Below the pieces are notes generated by a model. It saw only the letters and a list, made by a program, of their open reading frames with translations, did no database searches and had not been told where the DNA came from. From Paratinospora sagittata (taxonomy: Eukaryota; Streptophyta; Magnoliopsida; Ranunculales; Menispermaceae), in NCBI GenBank assembly GCA_035771175.1, contig CM069603.1:21738286-21802285 (forward strand): DNA of 64,000 bases. Direction: 5' to 3'. A program made the position numbers and the translations under genes. Below, one piece after another: positions 50,146-62,209 of this stretch (position 1 is the stretch's first letter; each line of letters starts with the position of its first letter).

Positions 50146-51011
50146 AGATAACACATCAAAAAGGAACACATTACCTGTTTTGCGTCCAGAACCCATCAAA
50201 CAGTAGCTTTCGAATTCTACAAAGATCAAGCTCGAAGAACAAAGACATATCTCATGTCTAATGCATTAGTTTGATTTCTGGTGTGTAGGGTAACCCCTCG
50301 ATCAATCTCAGCACTAAAACTCTGAAATTTGCAAAGTCTTCAAAATCACTTTCGGTGTAGTATTTCATTTTAAAAAAAATTATTTTCTTAAAGGTTTTAA
50401 TCATAATTTTAATGAGTTTTCAATTATTTAAAAGTGTTTAATGTTATATCAAAGTGGTATGAGTCAATGAAGTGGTTCTTTAGTGTCAAAATATTAATTT
50501 TTCAAAAATAAGGCTATCCAGCAATTTTCACGTCTTAGACTAAAATCTGATATTTCTAACGAGAAAAATGTGGGCACTTTTGCTTGCTCAATTTTTCTAC
50601 TCCATCACAGTTTTTCCAGGTTATCTTAATCGAAATATTCTCTAGTAACACCTAGATGATTCCCATTGTCTCGCACGCCCAAAAAACTTTAGATTGAACA
50701 ATGTTTTGAATTCAAATCATTTTGTACTACTCTTGCTCTTTAACCTTCAACTTCAAATTTTATAAAACACTCATTCTCTGATTTTCAAAAATACAACACG
50801 CACGATAATTGCAAGTTAGATTGAGCTTTTCGAATAGTTTTTCAAGAGAAGAAAGTAATGATTCTTGCCTTTGCAAAAAAAGGCTTCGAATTGAATCAAA
50901 ATTGCAATCTGTCTTGATGTTCACCTAGTTCTTCATTTTATCCCTTGTGTGCTAAGATTTGCAGAGGCTATCCATTGTTTAAAACTCTAAGTATATGAAT
51001 TGGTCTCGGTA
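49797..51011 (+). repeat. Two-monomer-step re-duplication after the 4,328-bp unit
   Basis: From 49,797 the sequence matches 48,065 onward (offset 1,732 bp) rather than 45,469 (offset 4,328 bp): it has CTCTCGCACGCCC, not the CACTCCC plus ATTCAAC of monomer 53. The following monomer at 50146 carries AACAGTAGC and GAACAAAGAC, as do 44086 and 48414. It has many private changes (GCGTCCAG, TTTCTTAAAGG, TAATGTTATATC, GAAGTGG, CTACTCCATCAC), so it is the most altered member of this group. Confidence 0.8.
50146..51011 (+). repeat. Monomer 59, class H, 866 bp
   Basis: AACAGTAGC and GAACAAAGAC as monomers 52 and 57, with GCGTCCAG, TTCTTAAAGG, ATGTTATATC, TTTTTCCAGG and GATAATTGC private. Confidence 0.92.
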
Positions 51012-51875
51012 AGATAACACATCAAAGAGGAACACATCACCTGTTTTGCATCAAGAACACATCAAACAATAGCTTTCGAATTCTACAATGATCAAGCTCG
51101 AAGAACGAAGACATATCTCATGTCTAATGCATTAGTTTGATCTCTGGTGTGTAGGGTAACCCCTCGATCAATCTTAGCACTAAAACTCTGAAAATTGCAA
51201 AGAATTCAAAATCACTTTCGATATAGTATTTCATTTTTACAAAAATGTTTTCCGAAAGGTTTTAATCATAATTTTAATGAGTTTTGAATTATTTAAAAGT
51301 GTTTATTCTTATATCAAAGTGTTTTGAGTCAATCAAATGGTTCTTTAGTGTCAAAATATTAATTTTTCAAAAATAAGGCTATCCAGCAATTGGCACGTCT
51401 TAGACTAAAATCTGATATTTCTAACGAGAAAAATGTGGGCACTTCTACTTGCTCGATTTTCTATTCCTTCACAGTTTTGCCAGGTTATCTTAATTGAAAT
51501 ATTCTCTAGAAACACCTAGATGATTCCCATTGTCTCGCACGCCCAAAAAACTTTAGATTGAACAATGTTTTGAATTCAAATCATTTTGTAGTACTCTTGC
51601 TCTTTAACCTTCAACTTCAAATTTTATAAAACACTTATTCTCTGATTTTCAAAACTACAACACGCACGATATTTGCAAGTTAGATTGAGGTTTTCGAATA
51701 GTTTTTCAAGAGAAGAAAGTAATGATTCTTGCCTTTGCAAAAAAAGGCTTCGAATTGAATCAAAATTGCAATCTGTCTTGATGTTCAGCTAGTTCTTCAT
51801 TTTATCCCTTGTGTGCTAAGATTTGCAGAGGCTATCCATTGTTTAAAACTCTAAGTATATGAAGTGGTCTCGGTA
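51012..51875 (+). repeat. Monomer 60, class F, 864 bp
   Basis: CAAAGAGG, TTCTACAATG, private AAAGAATTC near 51,200 (an extra EcoRI site), CAATCAAATGG, TTCTACTTGC and TGAGGTTTTC. Confidence 0.92.
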
Positions 51876-52740
51876 AGATAACACATCAAAGAGGAACACA
51901 TCACCTGTTTTGCATCAAGAACACATCAAACAATAGCTTTCGAATTGTACAATGATCAAGCTCGAAGAACGAAGACATATCTCATGTCTAATGCATTAGT
52001 TTGATCTCTGGTGTGTAAGGTAACCCCTCGATCAATCTTAGCACTAAAACTCTGAAAATTGCAAAGTCTTCAAAATCACTTTCGATATAGTATTTCATTT
52101 TTACAAAAATGTTTTCTGAAAGGTTTTAATCATAATTTTAATGAGTTTTCAATTATTTAAAAGTGTTTAATCTTATATCAAAGTGGTATGAGTCAATGAA
52201 ATGGTTCTTTAGTGTCAAAATATTAATTTTTCAAAAATAAGGCTATCCAGCAATTTGCACGTCTTAGACTAAAATCTGATATTTCTAACGAGAAAAATGT
52301 GGGCACTTCTGCTTGCTCAATTTTTCTATTCCTTCAAAGTTTTGCCAGGATATCTTAATCGAAATATTTTCTAGTAACACCTAGATGATTCCCATTGTCT
52401 CGCACGCCCAAAAAACTTTAGATTGAACAATGTTTTGAATTCAAATCATTTTGTACTACTCTTGCTCTTTAACCTTCAACTTCAAATTTTATGAAACACT
52501 CATTCTCTGATTTTCAAAAATACAACACGCACGATATTTGCAAGTTAGATTGAGCTTTTCGAAGAGTTTTTCAGGAGAAGAAAGTAATGATTCTTGCCTT
52601 TGCAAAAAAAGGCTTCGAATTGAATCAAAATTGCAATCTGTCTTGATGTTCAGCTAGTTCTTCATTTTATCCCTTGTGTGCTAAGATTTGCAGAGGCTAT
52701 CCATTGTTTAAAACTCTAAGTATATGAAGTGGTCTCGGTA
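51876..52740 (+). repeat. Monomer 61, F-front / G-like rear, 865 bp
   Basis: GAATTGTACAATG and GTGTAAGG, then TCAATTATTT, GGTATGAG, TTCAAAGTTTTG, CCAGGATATC, GTACTACTC and TCAGGAGAAG. Confidence 0.88.
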
Positions 52741-53604
52741 AGATAACACATCAAAGAGGAACACATCACCTGTTTTGCATCAAGAACACATCAAACAATA
52801 GCTTTCGAATTGTACAATGATCAAGCTCGAAGAACGAAGACATATCTCATGTCTAATGCATTAGTTTGATCTCTGGTGTGTAAGGTAACCCCTCGATCAA
52901 TCTTAGCACTAAAACTCTGAAAATTGCAAAGTCTTCAAAATCACTTTCGATATAGTATTTCATTTCTACAAAAATGTTTTCCGAAAGGTTTTAATCATAA
53001 TTTTAATGAGTTTTGAATTATTTAAAAGTGTTTATTCTTATATCAAAGTGTTTTGAGTCAATCAAATGGTTCTTTAGTGTCAAAATATTAATTTTTCAAA
53101 AATAAGGCTATCCAGCAATTGGCACGTCTTAGACTAAAATCTGATATTTCTAACGAGAAAAATGTGGGCACTTCTGCTTGCTCGATTTTCTATTCCTTCA
53201 CAGTTTTGCCAGGTTATCTTAATTGAAATATTCTCTAGAAACACCTAGATGATTCCCATTGTCTCGCACGCCCAAAAAACTTTAGATTGAACAATGTTTT
53301 GAATTCAAATCATTTTGTAGTACTCTTGCTCTTTAACCTTCAACTTCAAATTTTATAAAACACTTATTCTCTGATTTTCAAAAATACAACACGCACGATA
53401 TTTGCAAGTAAGATTGAGCTTTTCGAATAGTTTTTCAAGAGAAGAAAGTAATGATTCTTGCCTTTGCAAAAAAAGGCTTCGAATTGAATCAAAATTGCAA
53501 TCTGTCTTGATGTTCAGCTAGTTCTTCATTTTATCCCTTGTGTGCTAAGATTTGCAGAGGCTATCCATTGTTTAAAACTCTAAGTATATGAAGTGGTCTC
53601 GATA
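52741..53604 (+). repeat. Monomer 62, class F, 864 bp
   Basis: CAAAGAGG, GAATTGTACAATG, CATTTCTACAAAAATG, CAATCAAATGG and GCAAGTAAGATTG. Confidence 0.92.
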
Positions 53605-54471
53605 AGATAACACATCAAAAATGAACACATCACCTGTTTTGCATCAAGAACACATCAAACAATAGCTTTCAAATTCTACAAAGATCAAGCTCGAAGAACG
53701 AAGGCATATCTCATGTCTAATGCATTAGTTTGATCTCTGGTGTGTAGGGTAACCCCTCAATCAACCTCAGCACTAAAACTCTGAAAATTGCAAAGTCTTC
53801 AAAATCACTTTCGATATAGTATTTCATTTTGAAAAAAAATGTTTTCTGAAACGTTTTTATCATAATTTTAAATTTGTTTTCAATTATTTAAAAGTGTTTA
53901 ATCTTATATCAAAGTGATATGAGTCAATGAAATGGTTCTTTAGTGTCAAAATATTAATTTTTCAAAAATAAGGCTATCCAGCAATTTTCACGTCTTAGAC
54001 TAAAATCTGATATTTCTAACGAGAAAAATGTGGGCACTTCTGCTTGCGCAATTTTTCTATTCCTTCACAGTTTTGCCAGGTTATCTTAATCGAAATATTT
54101 TCTAGTAACACCTAGATGAGTCCCATTGTCTCGCACGCCCAAAAAACTTTAGATTGAACAATGTTTTGAATTCAAATCATTTTGTACTACTCTTGCTCTT
54201 TAACCTTCAACTTCAAATTTTATGAAACACTCATTCTCTGATTTTCAAAAATACAACACGCACGATATTTGCAAGTTAGATTGAGCTTTTCGAAGAGTTT
54301 TTCAAGAGAAGAAAGTAATGATTCTTGCCTTTGCAAAAAAAGGCTTCGAATTGAATCAAAATTGCAATCTGTCTTGATGTTCAGCTAGTTCTTCATTTTA
54401 TCCCTTGTGTGCTAAGATTTGCAGAGGGTATCCATTGTTTAAAACTCTAAGTGTATGAAGTGGTCTCGGTA
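53605..54471 (+). repeat. Monomer 63, class G, 867 bp
   Basis: CAAAAATGAAC, CTTTCAAATTC, CAATCAACC, TTTTAAATTTGTTTT, GTGATATGAG, TGCGCAATTT and GATGAGTCCC. Confidence 0.92.
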
Positions 54472-55334
54472 AGATAACACATCAAAAGGGAACACATTAC
54501 CTGTTTTGCGTCAAGAACCCATCAAACAATAGCTTTCGAATTCTACAAAGATCAAGCTCGAAGAACGAAGTCATATCTCATGTCTAATGCAATAGTTTGA
54601 TATTTGGTGTGTAGGGTAACCGCTCGATCACTCTCAACACTAAAACTCTGAAAATTGCAAAGTCTTCAAACTCACTTTCGATATAGTATTTCATTTTGAA
54701 AAAAATGTTTTCTGAAAAGTTTTAATCATAATTTTAATGAGTTTTGAAATATTTAAAAGTGTTTAATCTTATATCAAAGTGTTTTGAGTCAATGAAATGG
54801 TTCTTTAGTGTCAAAATATTAATTTTTCAAAAATAAGGCTATCCAGCAATTTGCACGTCTTAGACTAAAATCTTATATTTCTAACGAGAAAAATGTGGGC
54901 ACTTCTGCTAGCTCGATTTTTCTATTCCTTCACAGTTTTGCCAGGTTATCTTAATTGAAATATTCTCTAATAACACCTGGTGATTCCCATTGTCTCGCAC
55001 GCCCAAAAAACTTTAGATTGAACAATGTTTTGAATTCCAATCATTTTTTAGTACTCTTGCTCTTTAACCTTCAACTTCAAATTTTATAAAACACTCATTC
55101 TCTAATTTTCAAAAACTCAACACGCACGATATTTGCAAGTTAGATTGCGCTTTTCGAAGAGTTTTTCAAGAGAAGAAAGTAATGATTCTCGCCTTTGCAA
55201 AAAAGGCTTCGAATTGAATCAAAATTGCAATCTGTCTTGATGTTCAGCTAGTTCTTCATTTTATCCCTTGTGTGCTAAGATTTGCAGAGGCTATCCATTG
55301 TTTAAAACTCTAAGTATATGAAGTGGTCTCGGTA
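54472..55334 (+). repeat. Monomer 64, H-front / E hybrid, 863 bp
   Basis: CAAAAGGGAAC, GCGTCAAG, AACCCATC, then GATATTTGG, CCGCTCGATCACTC, TCAACAC, GAAATATTT, GCTAGCTCG, CACCTGGTG and ATTTTTTAG; six-A run in GCAAAAAAGGC. Confidence 0.9.
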
Positions 55335-56179
55335 AGATAACACATCAAAGAGGAACACATCACCTGTTTTGCATCAAGAACACATCAAACAATAGCTTTC
55401 GAATTCTACAATGATCAAGCTCGAAGAACGAAGACATATCTCATGTCTATTGCATTAGTTTGATCTCTGGTGTGTAAGGTAACCCCTCGATCAATCTTAG
55501 CACTAAAACTCTGAAAATTGCAAAGTCTTCAAAATCAGTTTCGATATAGTATTTCATTTTGACAAAAATGTTTTCCGAAAGGTTTTATTCATAATTTTAA
55601 TGAGTTTTGAATTATTTAAAAGTGTTATGAGTCAATGAAATGGTTCTTTAGTGTCAAAATATTAATTTTTCAAAAATAAGGCTATCCAGCAATTGGCACG
55701 TCTTAGACTAAAATCTAATATTTCTAACGAGAAAAATGTGGGCACTTCTGCTTGCTCAATTTTTCTATTCCTTCACAGTTTTGCCTGGTTATCTTAATCG
55801 AAATATTCTCTAGTAACACCTAGATGATTCCCATTGTCTCGCACGCCCAAAAAACTTTAGATTGAACAATGTTTTGAATTCAAATCATTTTGTACTACTC
55901 TTGCTCTTTAACCTTCAACTTCAAATTTTATGAAACACTTATTCTCTGATTTCCAAAAATACAACACGCACGATATTTGCAAGTTAGATTGAGCTTTTCG
56001 AAGAGTTTTTCAAGAGAAGAAAGTAATGATTCTTGCCTTTGCAAAAAAAGGCTTCGAATTGAATCAAAATTGCAATCTGTCTTGATGTTCAGCTAGTTCT
56101 TCATTTTATCTCTTGTGTGCTAAGATTTGCAGAGGGTATCCATTGTTTAAAACTCTAAGTGTATGAAGTGGTCTCGGTA
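55335..56179 (+). repeat. Monomer 65, class F, 845 bp, 20-bp deletion
   Basis: CAAAGAGG, TTCTACAATG, TTTATTCAT, then AAAGTGTTATGAG, missing 20 bp between two AAAGTG repeats; rear GATTTCCAAAAAT and TTATCTCTTG match 60480. Confidence 0.93.
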
Positions 56180-57042
56180 AGATAACACATCAAAAAGGAA
56201 CACATTACCTGTTTTGCGTCAAGAACCCATCAAACAATAGCTTTCGAATTCTACAAAGATCAAGCTCGAAGAACGAAGACATATCTCATGTCTAATGCAT
56301 TAGTTTGATATTTGGTGAGTAGGGTAACCGCTCGATCACTCTCAGCACTAAAACTCTGAAAATTGCAAAGTCTTCAAAATCACTTTCGATATAGTATTTC
56401 ATTTTGAAAAAAATGTTTTCTGAAAAGTTTTAATCATAATTTTAATGAGTTTTGAAATATTTAAAAGTGTTTAATCTTATATCAAAGTGTTTTGAGTCAA
56501 TGAAATGGTTCTTTAGTGTCAAAATATTAATTTTTCAAAAATAAGGCTATCCAGCAATTTGCACGTCTTAGGCTAAAATCTTATATTTCTAACGAGAAAA
56601 ATGTGGGCACTTCTGCTAGCTCGATTTTTCTATTCCTTCACAGTTTTGCCAGGTTATCTTAATTGAAATATTCTCTAGTAACACCTAGTGATTCCCATTG
56701 TCTCGCACGCCCAAAAAACTTTAGATTGAACAATGTTTTGAATTCAAATCATTTTTTAGTACTCTTGCTCTTTAACCTTCAACTTCAAATTTTATAAAAC
56801 ACTCATTCTCTGATTTTCAAACACTCAACACGCACGATATTTGCAAGTTAGATTGAGCTTTTCGAATAGTTTTTCAAGAGAAGAAAGTAATGATTCTCGC
56901 CTTTGCAAAAAAGGCTTCGAATTGAATCAAAATTGCAATCTGTCTTGATGTTCAGCTAGTTCTTCATTTTATCCCTTGTGTGCTAAGATTTGCAGAGGCT
57001 ATCCATTGTTTAAAACTCTAAGTATATGAAGTGGTCTCGATA
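56180..57042 (+). repeat. Monomer 66, H-front / E hybrid, 863 bp
   Basis: Twin of monomer 64 with GGTGAGTAGG, TTAGGCTAAAATC, CACCTAGTG, AAACACTCAAC and GAATAG. Confidence 0.92.
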
Positions 57043-57886
57043 AGATAACACATCAAAGAGGAACACATCACCTGTTTTGCATCAAGAACACATCAAACAA
57101 TAGCTTTCGAATTGTACAATGATCAAGCTTGAAGAACGAAGACATATCTCATGTCTAATGCATTAGTTTGATCTCTGGTGTGTAAGGTAACCCCTCGATC
57201 AATCTTAGCACTAAAACTCTGAAAATTGCAAAGTCTTCAAAATCACTTTCGATATAGTATTTCATTTTGACAAAAATGTTTTCCGAAAGGTTTTATTCAT
57301 AATTTTAATGAGTTTTGAATTATTTAAAAGTGTTATGAGTCAATGAAATGGTTCTTTAGTGTCAAAATATTAATTTTTCAAAAATAAGGCTATCCAGCAA
57401 TTGGCACGTCTTAGACTAAAATCTGATATTTCTAACGAGTAAAATGTGGGCACTTCTGCTTGCTCGATTTTCTATTCCTTCACAGTTTTGCCAGGTTATC
57501 TTAATTGAAATATTCGCTAGAAACACCTAGATGATTCCCATTGTCTCGCACGCCCAAAAAACTTTAGATTGAACAATGTTTTGAATTCAAATCATTTTGT
57601 AGTACTCTTGCTCTTTAACCTTCAACTTCAAATTTTATAAAACACTTATTCTCTGATTTTCAAAAATACAACACGCACGATATTTGCAAGTTAGATTGAG
57701 CTTTTCGAATAGTTTTTCAAGAGAAGAAAGTAATGATTCTTGCCATTGCAAAAAAAGGCTTCGAATTGAATCAAAATTGCAATCTGTCTTGATGTTCAGC
57801 TAGTTCTTCATTTTATCCCTTGTGTGCTAAGATTTGCAGAGGCTATCCATTGTTTAAAACTCTAAGTATATGAAGTGGTCTCGGTA
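57043..57886 (+). repeat. Monomer 67, class F, 844 bp, 20-bp deletion
   Basis: Twin of monomer 65 in the front (same deletion). Private TCAAGCTTGAAG makes a HindIII site at about 57,125; ACGAGTAAAATG, TTCGCTAG and GCCATTGC also private. Confidence 0.93.
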
Positions 57887-58749
57887 AGATAACACATCAA
57901 AGAGGAACACATCACCTGTTTTGCATCAAGAACACATCAAACAATAGCTTTCGAATTTTACAATGATCAAGCTCGAAGAACGAACACATATCTCCTGTCT
58001 AATGCATTAGTTTGATCTCTGGTGTGTAAGGTAACCCCTCGATCAATCTTAGCACTAAAACTCTGAAAATTGCAAAGTCTTCAAAATCACTTTCGATATA
58101 GTATTTCATTTTGACAAAAATGTTTTCCGAAAGGTTTTAATCATAATTTTAATGAGTTTTGAATTATTTAAAAGTGTTTGTTCTTATATCAAAGTGTTTT
58201 GAGTCAATGAAATGGTTCTTTAGTGTCAAAATATTAATTTTTCAAAAATAAGGCTATCCAGCAATTGGCACGTCTTAGACTAAAATCTTATATTTCTAAC
58301 GAGAAAAATGTGGGCACTTCTGCTTGCTCGATTTTCTATTCCTTCGCAGTTTTGCCAGGTTATCTTAATTGAAATATTCTCTAGAAACACCTAGATGATT
58401 CCCATTGTCTCGCACGCCCAAAAAACTTTAGAATGAACAATGTTTTGAATTCAAATCATTTTGTAGTACTCTTGCTCTTTAACCTTCAACTTCAAATTTT
58501 ATAAAACACTTATTCTCTGATTTTCAAAAATACAACACGCACGATATTTGCAAGTTAGATTGAGCTTTTCGAATAGTTTTTCAAGAGAAGAAAGTAATGA
58601 TTCTCGCCTTTGCAAAAAAGGCTTTGAATTGAATCAAAATTGCAATCTGTCTTCATGTTCAGCTAGTTCTTCATTTTATCCCTTGTGTGCTAAGATTTGC
58701 AGAGGCTATCCATTGTTTAAAACTCTAAGTATATGAAGTGGTCTCGGTA
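57887..58749 (+). repeat. Monomer 68, class F, 863 bp
   Basis: GAATTTTACAATG (front EcoRI site lost), GAACACATAT, TCTCCTGTC, TTGACAAAAATG, TGTTTGTTC, CTTCGCAG and AGAATGAAC. The rear begins the 3,460-bp duplication. Confidence 0.92.
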
Positions 58750-59613
58750 AGATAACACATCAAAGAGGAACACATCACCTGTTTTGCATCAAGAACACAT
58801 CAAACAATAGCTTTCGAATTTTACAATGATCAAGCTCGAAGAACGAAGACATATCTCCTGTCTAATGCATTAGTTTGATCTCTGGTGTGTAAGGTAACCC
58901 CTCGATCAATCTTAGCACTAAAACTCTGAAAATTGCAAAGTCTTCAAAATCACTTTCGATATAGTATTTCATTTTGACAAAAATGTTTTCCGAAAGGTTT
59001 TAATCATAATTTTAATGAGTTTTGAATTATTTAAAAGTGTTTGTTCTTATATCAAAGTGTTTTGAGTCAATGAAATGGTTCTTTAGTGTCAAAATATTAA
59101 TTTTTCAAAAATAAGGCTATCCAGCAATTGGCACGTCTTAGACTAAAATCTGATATTTCTAACGAGAAAAATGTGGGCACTTCTGCTTGCTCGATTTTCT
59201 ATTCCTTCACAGTTTTGCCAGGTTATCTTAATTGAAATATTCTCTAGAAACACCTAGATGATTCCCATTGTCTCGCACGCCCAAAAAACTTTAGATTGAA
59301 CAATGTTTTGAATTCAAATCATTTTGTAGTACTCTTGCTCTTTAACCTTCAACTTCAAATTTTATAAAACACTTATTCTCTGATTTTCAAAAATACAACA
59401 CGCACGATATTTGCAAGTTAGATTGAGCTTTTCGAATAGTTTTTCAAGAGAAGAAAGTAATGATTCTTGCCTTTGCAAAAAAAGGCTTCGAATTGAATCA
59501 AAATTGCAATCTGTCTTGATGTTCAGCTAGTTCTTCATTTTATCCCTTGTGTGCTAAGATTTGCAGAGGCTATCCATTGTTTAAAACTCTAAGTATATGA
59601 AGTGGTCTCGATA
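58750..59613 (+). repeat. Monomer 69, class F, 864 bp
   Basis: Near twin of the previous monomer's front and of 62210. Confidence 0.92.
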
Positions 59614-60479
59614 AGATAACACATCAAAAATGAACACATCACCTGGTTTGCATCAAGAACACATCAAACAATAGCTTTCGAATTCTACAAAGATCAAGCT
59701 CGAAGAACGAAGGCATATCTCATGTCTAATGCATTAGTTTGATCTCTGGTGTGTAGGGTAACCCCTCAATCAATCTCAGCACTAAAACTCTGAAAATTGC
59801 AAAGTCTTCAAAATCACTTTCGATATAGTATTTCATTTTGAAAAAAAATGTTTTCTGAAACGTTTTTATCATAATTTTAATGAGTTTTCAATTATTTAAA
59901 AGTGTTTAATCTTATATCAAAGTGGTTTGAGTCAATGAAATGGTTCTTTAGTGTCAAAATATTAATTTTTCAAAAATAAGGCTATCCAGCAATTTTCACG
60001 TCTTAGACTAAAATCTGATATTTCTAACGAGAAAAATGTGGGCACTTCTGCTTGCTCAATTTTTCTATTCCTTCACAGTCTTGCCAGGTTATCTTAATCG
60101 AAATATTTTCTAGTAACACCTAGATGATTCCCATTGTCTCGCACGCCCAAAAAACTTTAGATTGAACAATGTTTTGAATTCAAATCATTTTGTACTACTC
60201 TTGCTCTTTAACCTTCAACTTCAAATTTTATGAAACACTCATTCTCTGATTTTCAAAAATACAACACGCACGATATTTGCAAGTTAAATTGAGCTTTTCG
60301 AAGAGTTTTTCAAGAGAAGAAAGTAATGCTTCTTGCCTTTGCAAAAAAAGGCTTCGAATTGAACCAAAATTGCAATCTGTCTTGATGTTCAGCTAGTTCT
60401 TCATTTTATCCCTTGTGTGTTAAGATTTGCAGAGACTATCCATTGTTTAAAACTCTAAGTATATGAAGTTGTCTCGATA
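59614..60479 (+). repeat. Monomer 70, class G, 866 bp
   Basis: CACCTGGTTTG, CCTCAATC, GTGGTTTGAG, CAGTCTTGCC, GTACTACTC and AAGTTAAATTG. Twin at 63074. Confidence 0.93.
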
Positions 60480-61345
60480 AGATAACACATCAAAAAGGAA
60501 CACATCACCTGTTTTACATCAAGAACACATCAAACAATAGCTTTCGAATTCTACAAAGATCAAGATCGAAGAACGAAGACATATCTCATGTCTAATGCAT
60601 TAGTTTGATTTCTGGTGTGTAGGGTAACCCCTCGGTCAATCTCAGCACTAAAACTCTGAAAATTGCAAAGTCTTCAAAATCACTTTCGCTGTAGTATTTT
60701 ATTTTGAAAAAAATTATTTTCTGAAAGGTTTTAATCATAATTTTAATGAGTTTTCAATTATTTAAAAGTGTTTAATCTTATATCAAAGTGGTATGAGTCA
60801 ATGAAATGGTTCTTTAGTGTCAAAATATTAATTTTTCAAAAATAAGGCTATCCAGAAATTTTCACGTCTTAGACTAAAATCTAATATTTCTAACGAGAAA
60901 AATGTGGGCACTTCTGCTTGCTCAATTTTTCTATTCCTTCACAGTTTTGCCTGGTTATCTTAATCGAAATATTCTCTAGTAACACCTAGATGATTCCCAT
61001 TGTCTCGCACGCCCAAAAAACTTTAGATTGAACAATGTTTTGAATTCAAATCATTTTGTACTACTCTTGCTCTTTAACCTTCAACTTCAAATTTTATGAA
61101 ACACTTATTCTCTGATTTCCAAAAATACAACACGCACGATATTTGCAAGTTAGATTGAGCTTTTCGAAGAGTTTTTCAAGAGAAGAAAGTAATGATTCTT
61201 GCCTTTGCAAAAAAAGGCTTCGAATTGAATCAAAATTGCAATCTGTCTTGATGTTCAGCTAGTTCTTCATTTTATCTCTTGTGTGCTAAGATTTGCAGAG
61301 GGTATCCATTGTTTAAAACTCTAAGTGTATGAAGTGGTCTCGGTA
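60480..61345 (+). repeat. Monomer 71, type B front with monomer-65-like rear, 866 bp
   Basis: AGATCGAAG, CTCGGTCAATC (as 40623), CGCTGTAG, CCAGAAATTT, then GATTTCCAAAAAT and TTATCTCTTG as in monomer 65. Confidence 0.9.
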
Positions 61346-62209
61346 AGATAACACATCAAAAAGGAACACATTACCTGTTTTGCGTCAAGAACCCATCAAA
61401 CAATAGCTTTCGAATTCTACAAAGATCAAGCTCGAAGAACGAAGACATATCTCATGTCTAATGCATTAGTTTGATATTTGGTGTGTAGGGTAACCGCTCG
61501 ATCACTCTCAGCACTAAAACTCAGAAAATTGCAAAGTCTTCAAAATCACTTTCGGTGTAGTATTTCATTTTGAAAAAAATTATTTTCTGAAAAGTTTTAA
61601 TCATAATTTTAATGAGTTTTGAAATATTTAAAAGTGTTTAATCTTATATCAAAGTGTTTTGAGTCAATGAAATGGTTCTTTAGTGTCAAAATATTAATTT
61701 TTCAAAAATAAGGCTATCCAGCAATTTGCACGTCTTAGACTAAAATCTTATATTTCTAACGAGAAAAATGTGGGCACTTCTGCTAGCTCGATTTTTCTAT
61801 TCCTTCACAGTTTTGCCAGGTTATCTTAATTGAGATATTCTCTAGTAACACCTAGTGATTCCCATTGTCTCGCACGCCCAAAAAACTTTAGATTGAACAT
61901 TGTTTTGAATTCAAATCATTTTTTAGTACTCTTGCTCTTTAACCTTCAACTTCAAATTTTATAAAACACTCAATCTCTGATTTTCAAAAACTCAACACGC
62001 ACGATATTTGCAAGTTAGATTGCGCTTTTCGAAGAGTTTTTCAAGAGAAGAAAGTAATGATTCTCGCCTTTGCAAAAAAGGCTTTGAATTGAATCAAAAT
62101 TGCAATCTGTCTTCATGTTCAGCTAGTTCTTCATTTTATCCCTTGTGTGCTAAGATTTGCAGAGGCTATCCATTGTTTAAAACTCTAAGTATATGAAGTG
62201 GTCTCGGTA
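61346..62209 (+). repeat. Monomer 72, H/E hybrid with a B-type patch, 864 bp
   Basis: Follows monomers 64 and 66 except for CGGTGTAG and AAAAAAATTATTTTC at about 61,553-61,590, which are type B. TTGAGATATTC, GAACATTG and CTCAATCTC are private. Confidence 0.9.

Larger units (their letters stand above)
51012..54471 (+). repeat. Dimeric block, 1,729-bp period, monomers 60-63
   Basis: Monomers 60 and 62 share CAATCAAATGG and CTAGAAACACC. Monomers 61 and 63 share GTACTACTC, TATGAAACACTC and ATATTTTCTAG. Like monomers start 1,729 bp apart (51012 to 52741, 51876 to 53605). Fronts differ: 60-62 have CAAAGAGG (class F) and 63 has CAAAAATGAAC (class G). Confidence 0.75.
54472..57886 (+). repeat. Dimeric block with shared 20-bp deletion, 1,708-bp period, monomers 64-67
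   Basis: Monomers 64 and 66 are class E/H hybrids (GCGTCAAG, AACCCATC, then CCGCTCGATCACTC, GAAATATTT, GCTAGCTCG, a shortened CACCTRGTGATT). Monomers 65 and 67 both lack 20 bp so that AAAGTG runs directly into TTATGAG. Starts are 54472 to 56180 and 55335 to 57043, both 1,708 bp, so the deletion happened before the pair was duplicated. Confidence 0.85.
58601..60540 (+). repeat. 3,460-bp-offset duplication, copy 1
   Basis: This stretch, from TTCTCGCCTT in monomer 68 to CAAACAATAG in monomer 71, matches 62,061-64,000 at offset 3,460 bp. Shared rare variants are GGCTTTGAATTG, CTTCATG, TGTTTGTTC, CACCTGGTTTG, GTGGTTTGAG, CAGTCTTGCC, AAGTTAAATTG, TAATGCTTCTTG, GTGTGTTAAG and CAGAGACTATC. Confidence 0.88.

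Noticed and set aside
58548..58736. 62-residue open frames on the plus strand at 58,548 and 62,008
   Set aside because: They are open because of a six-A run and CTTCATG in two duplicated monomers; other copies have stops or frameshifts.
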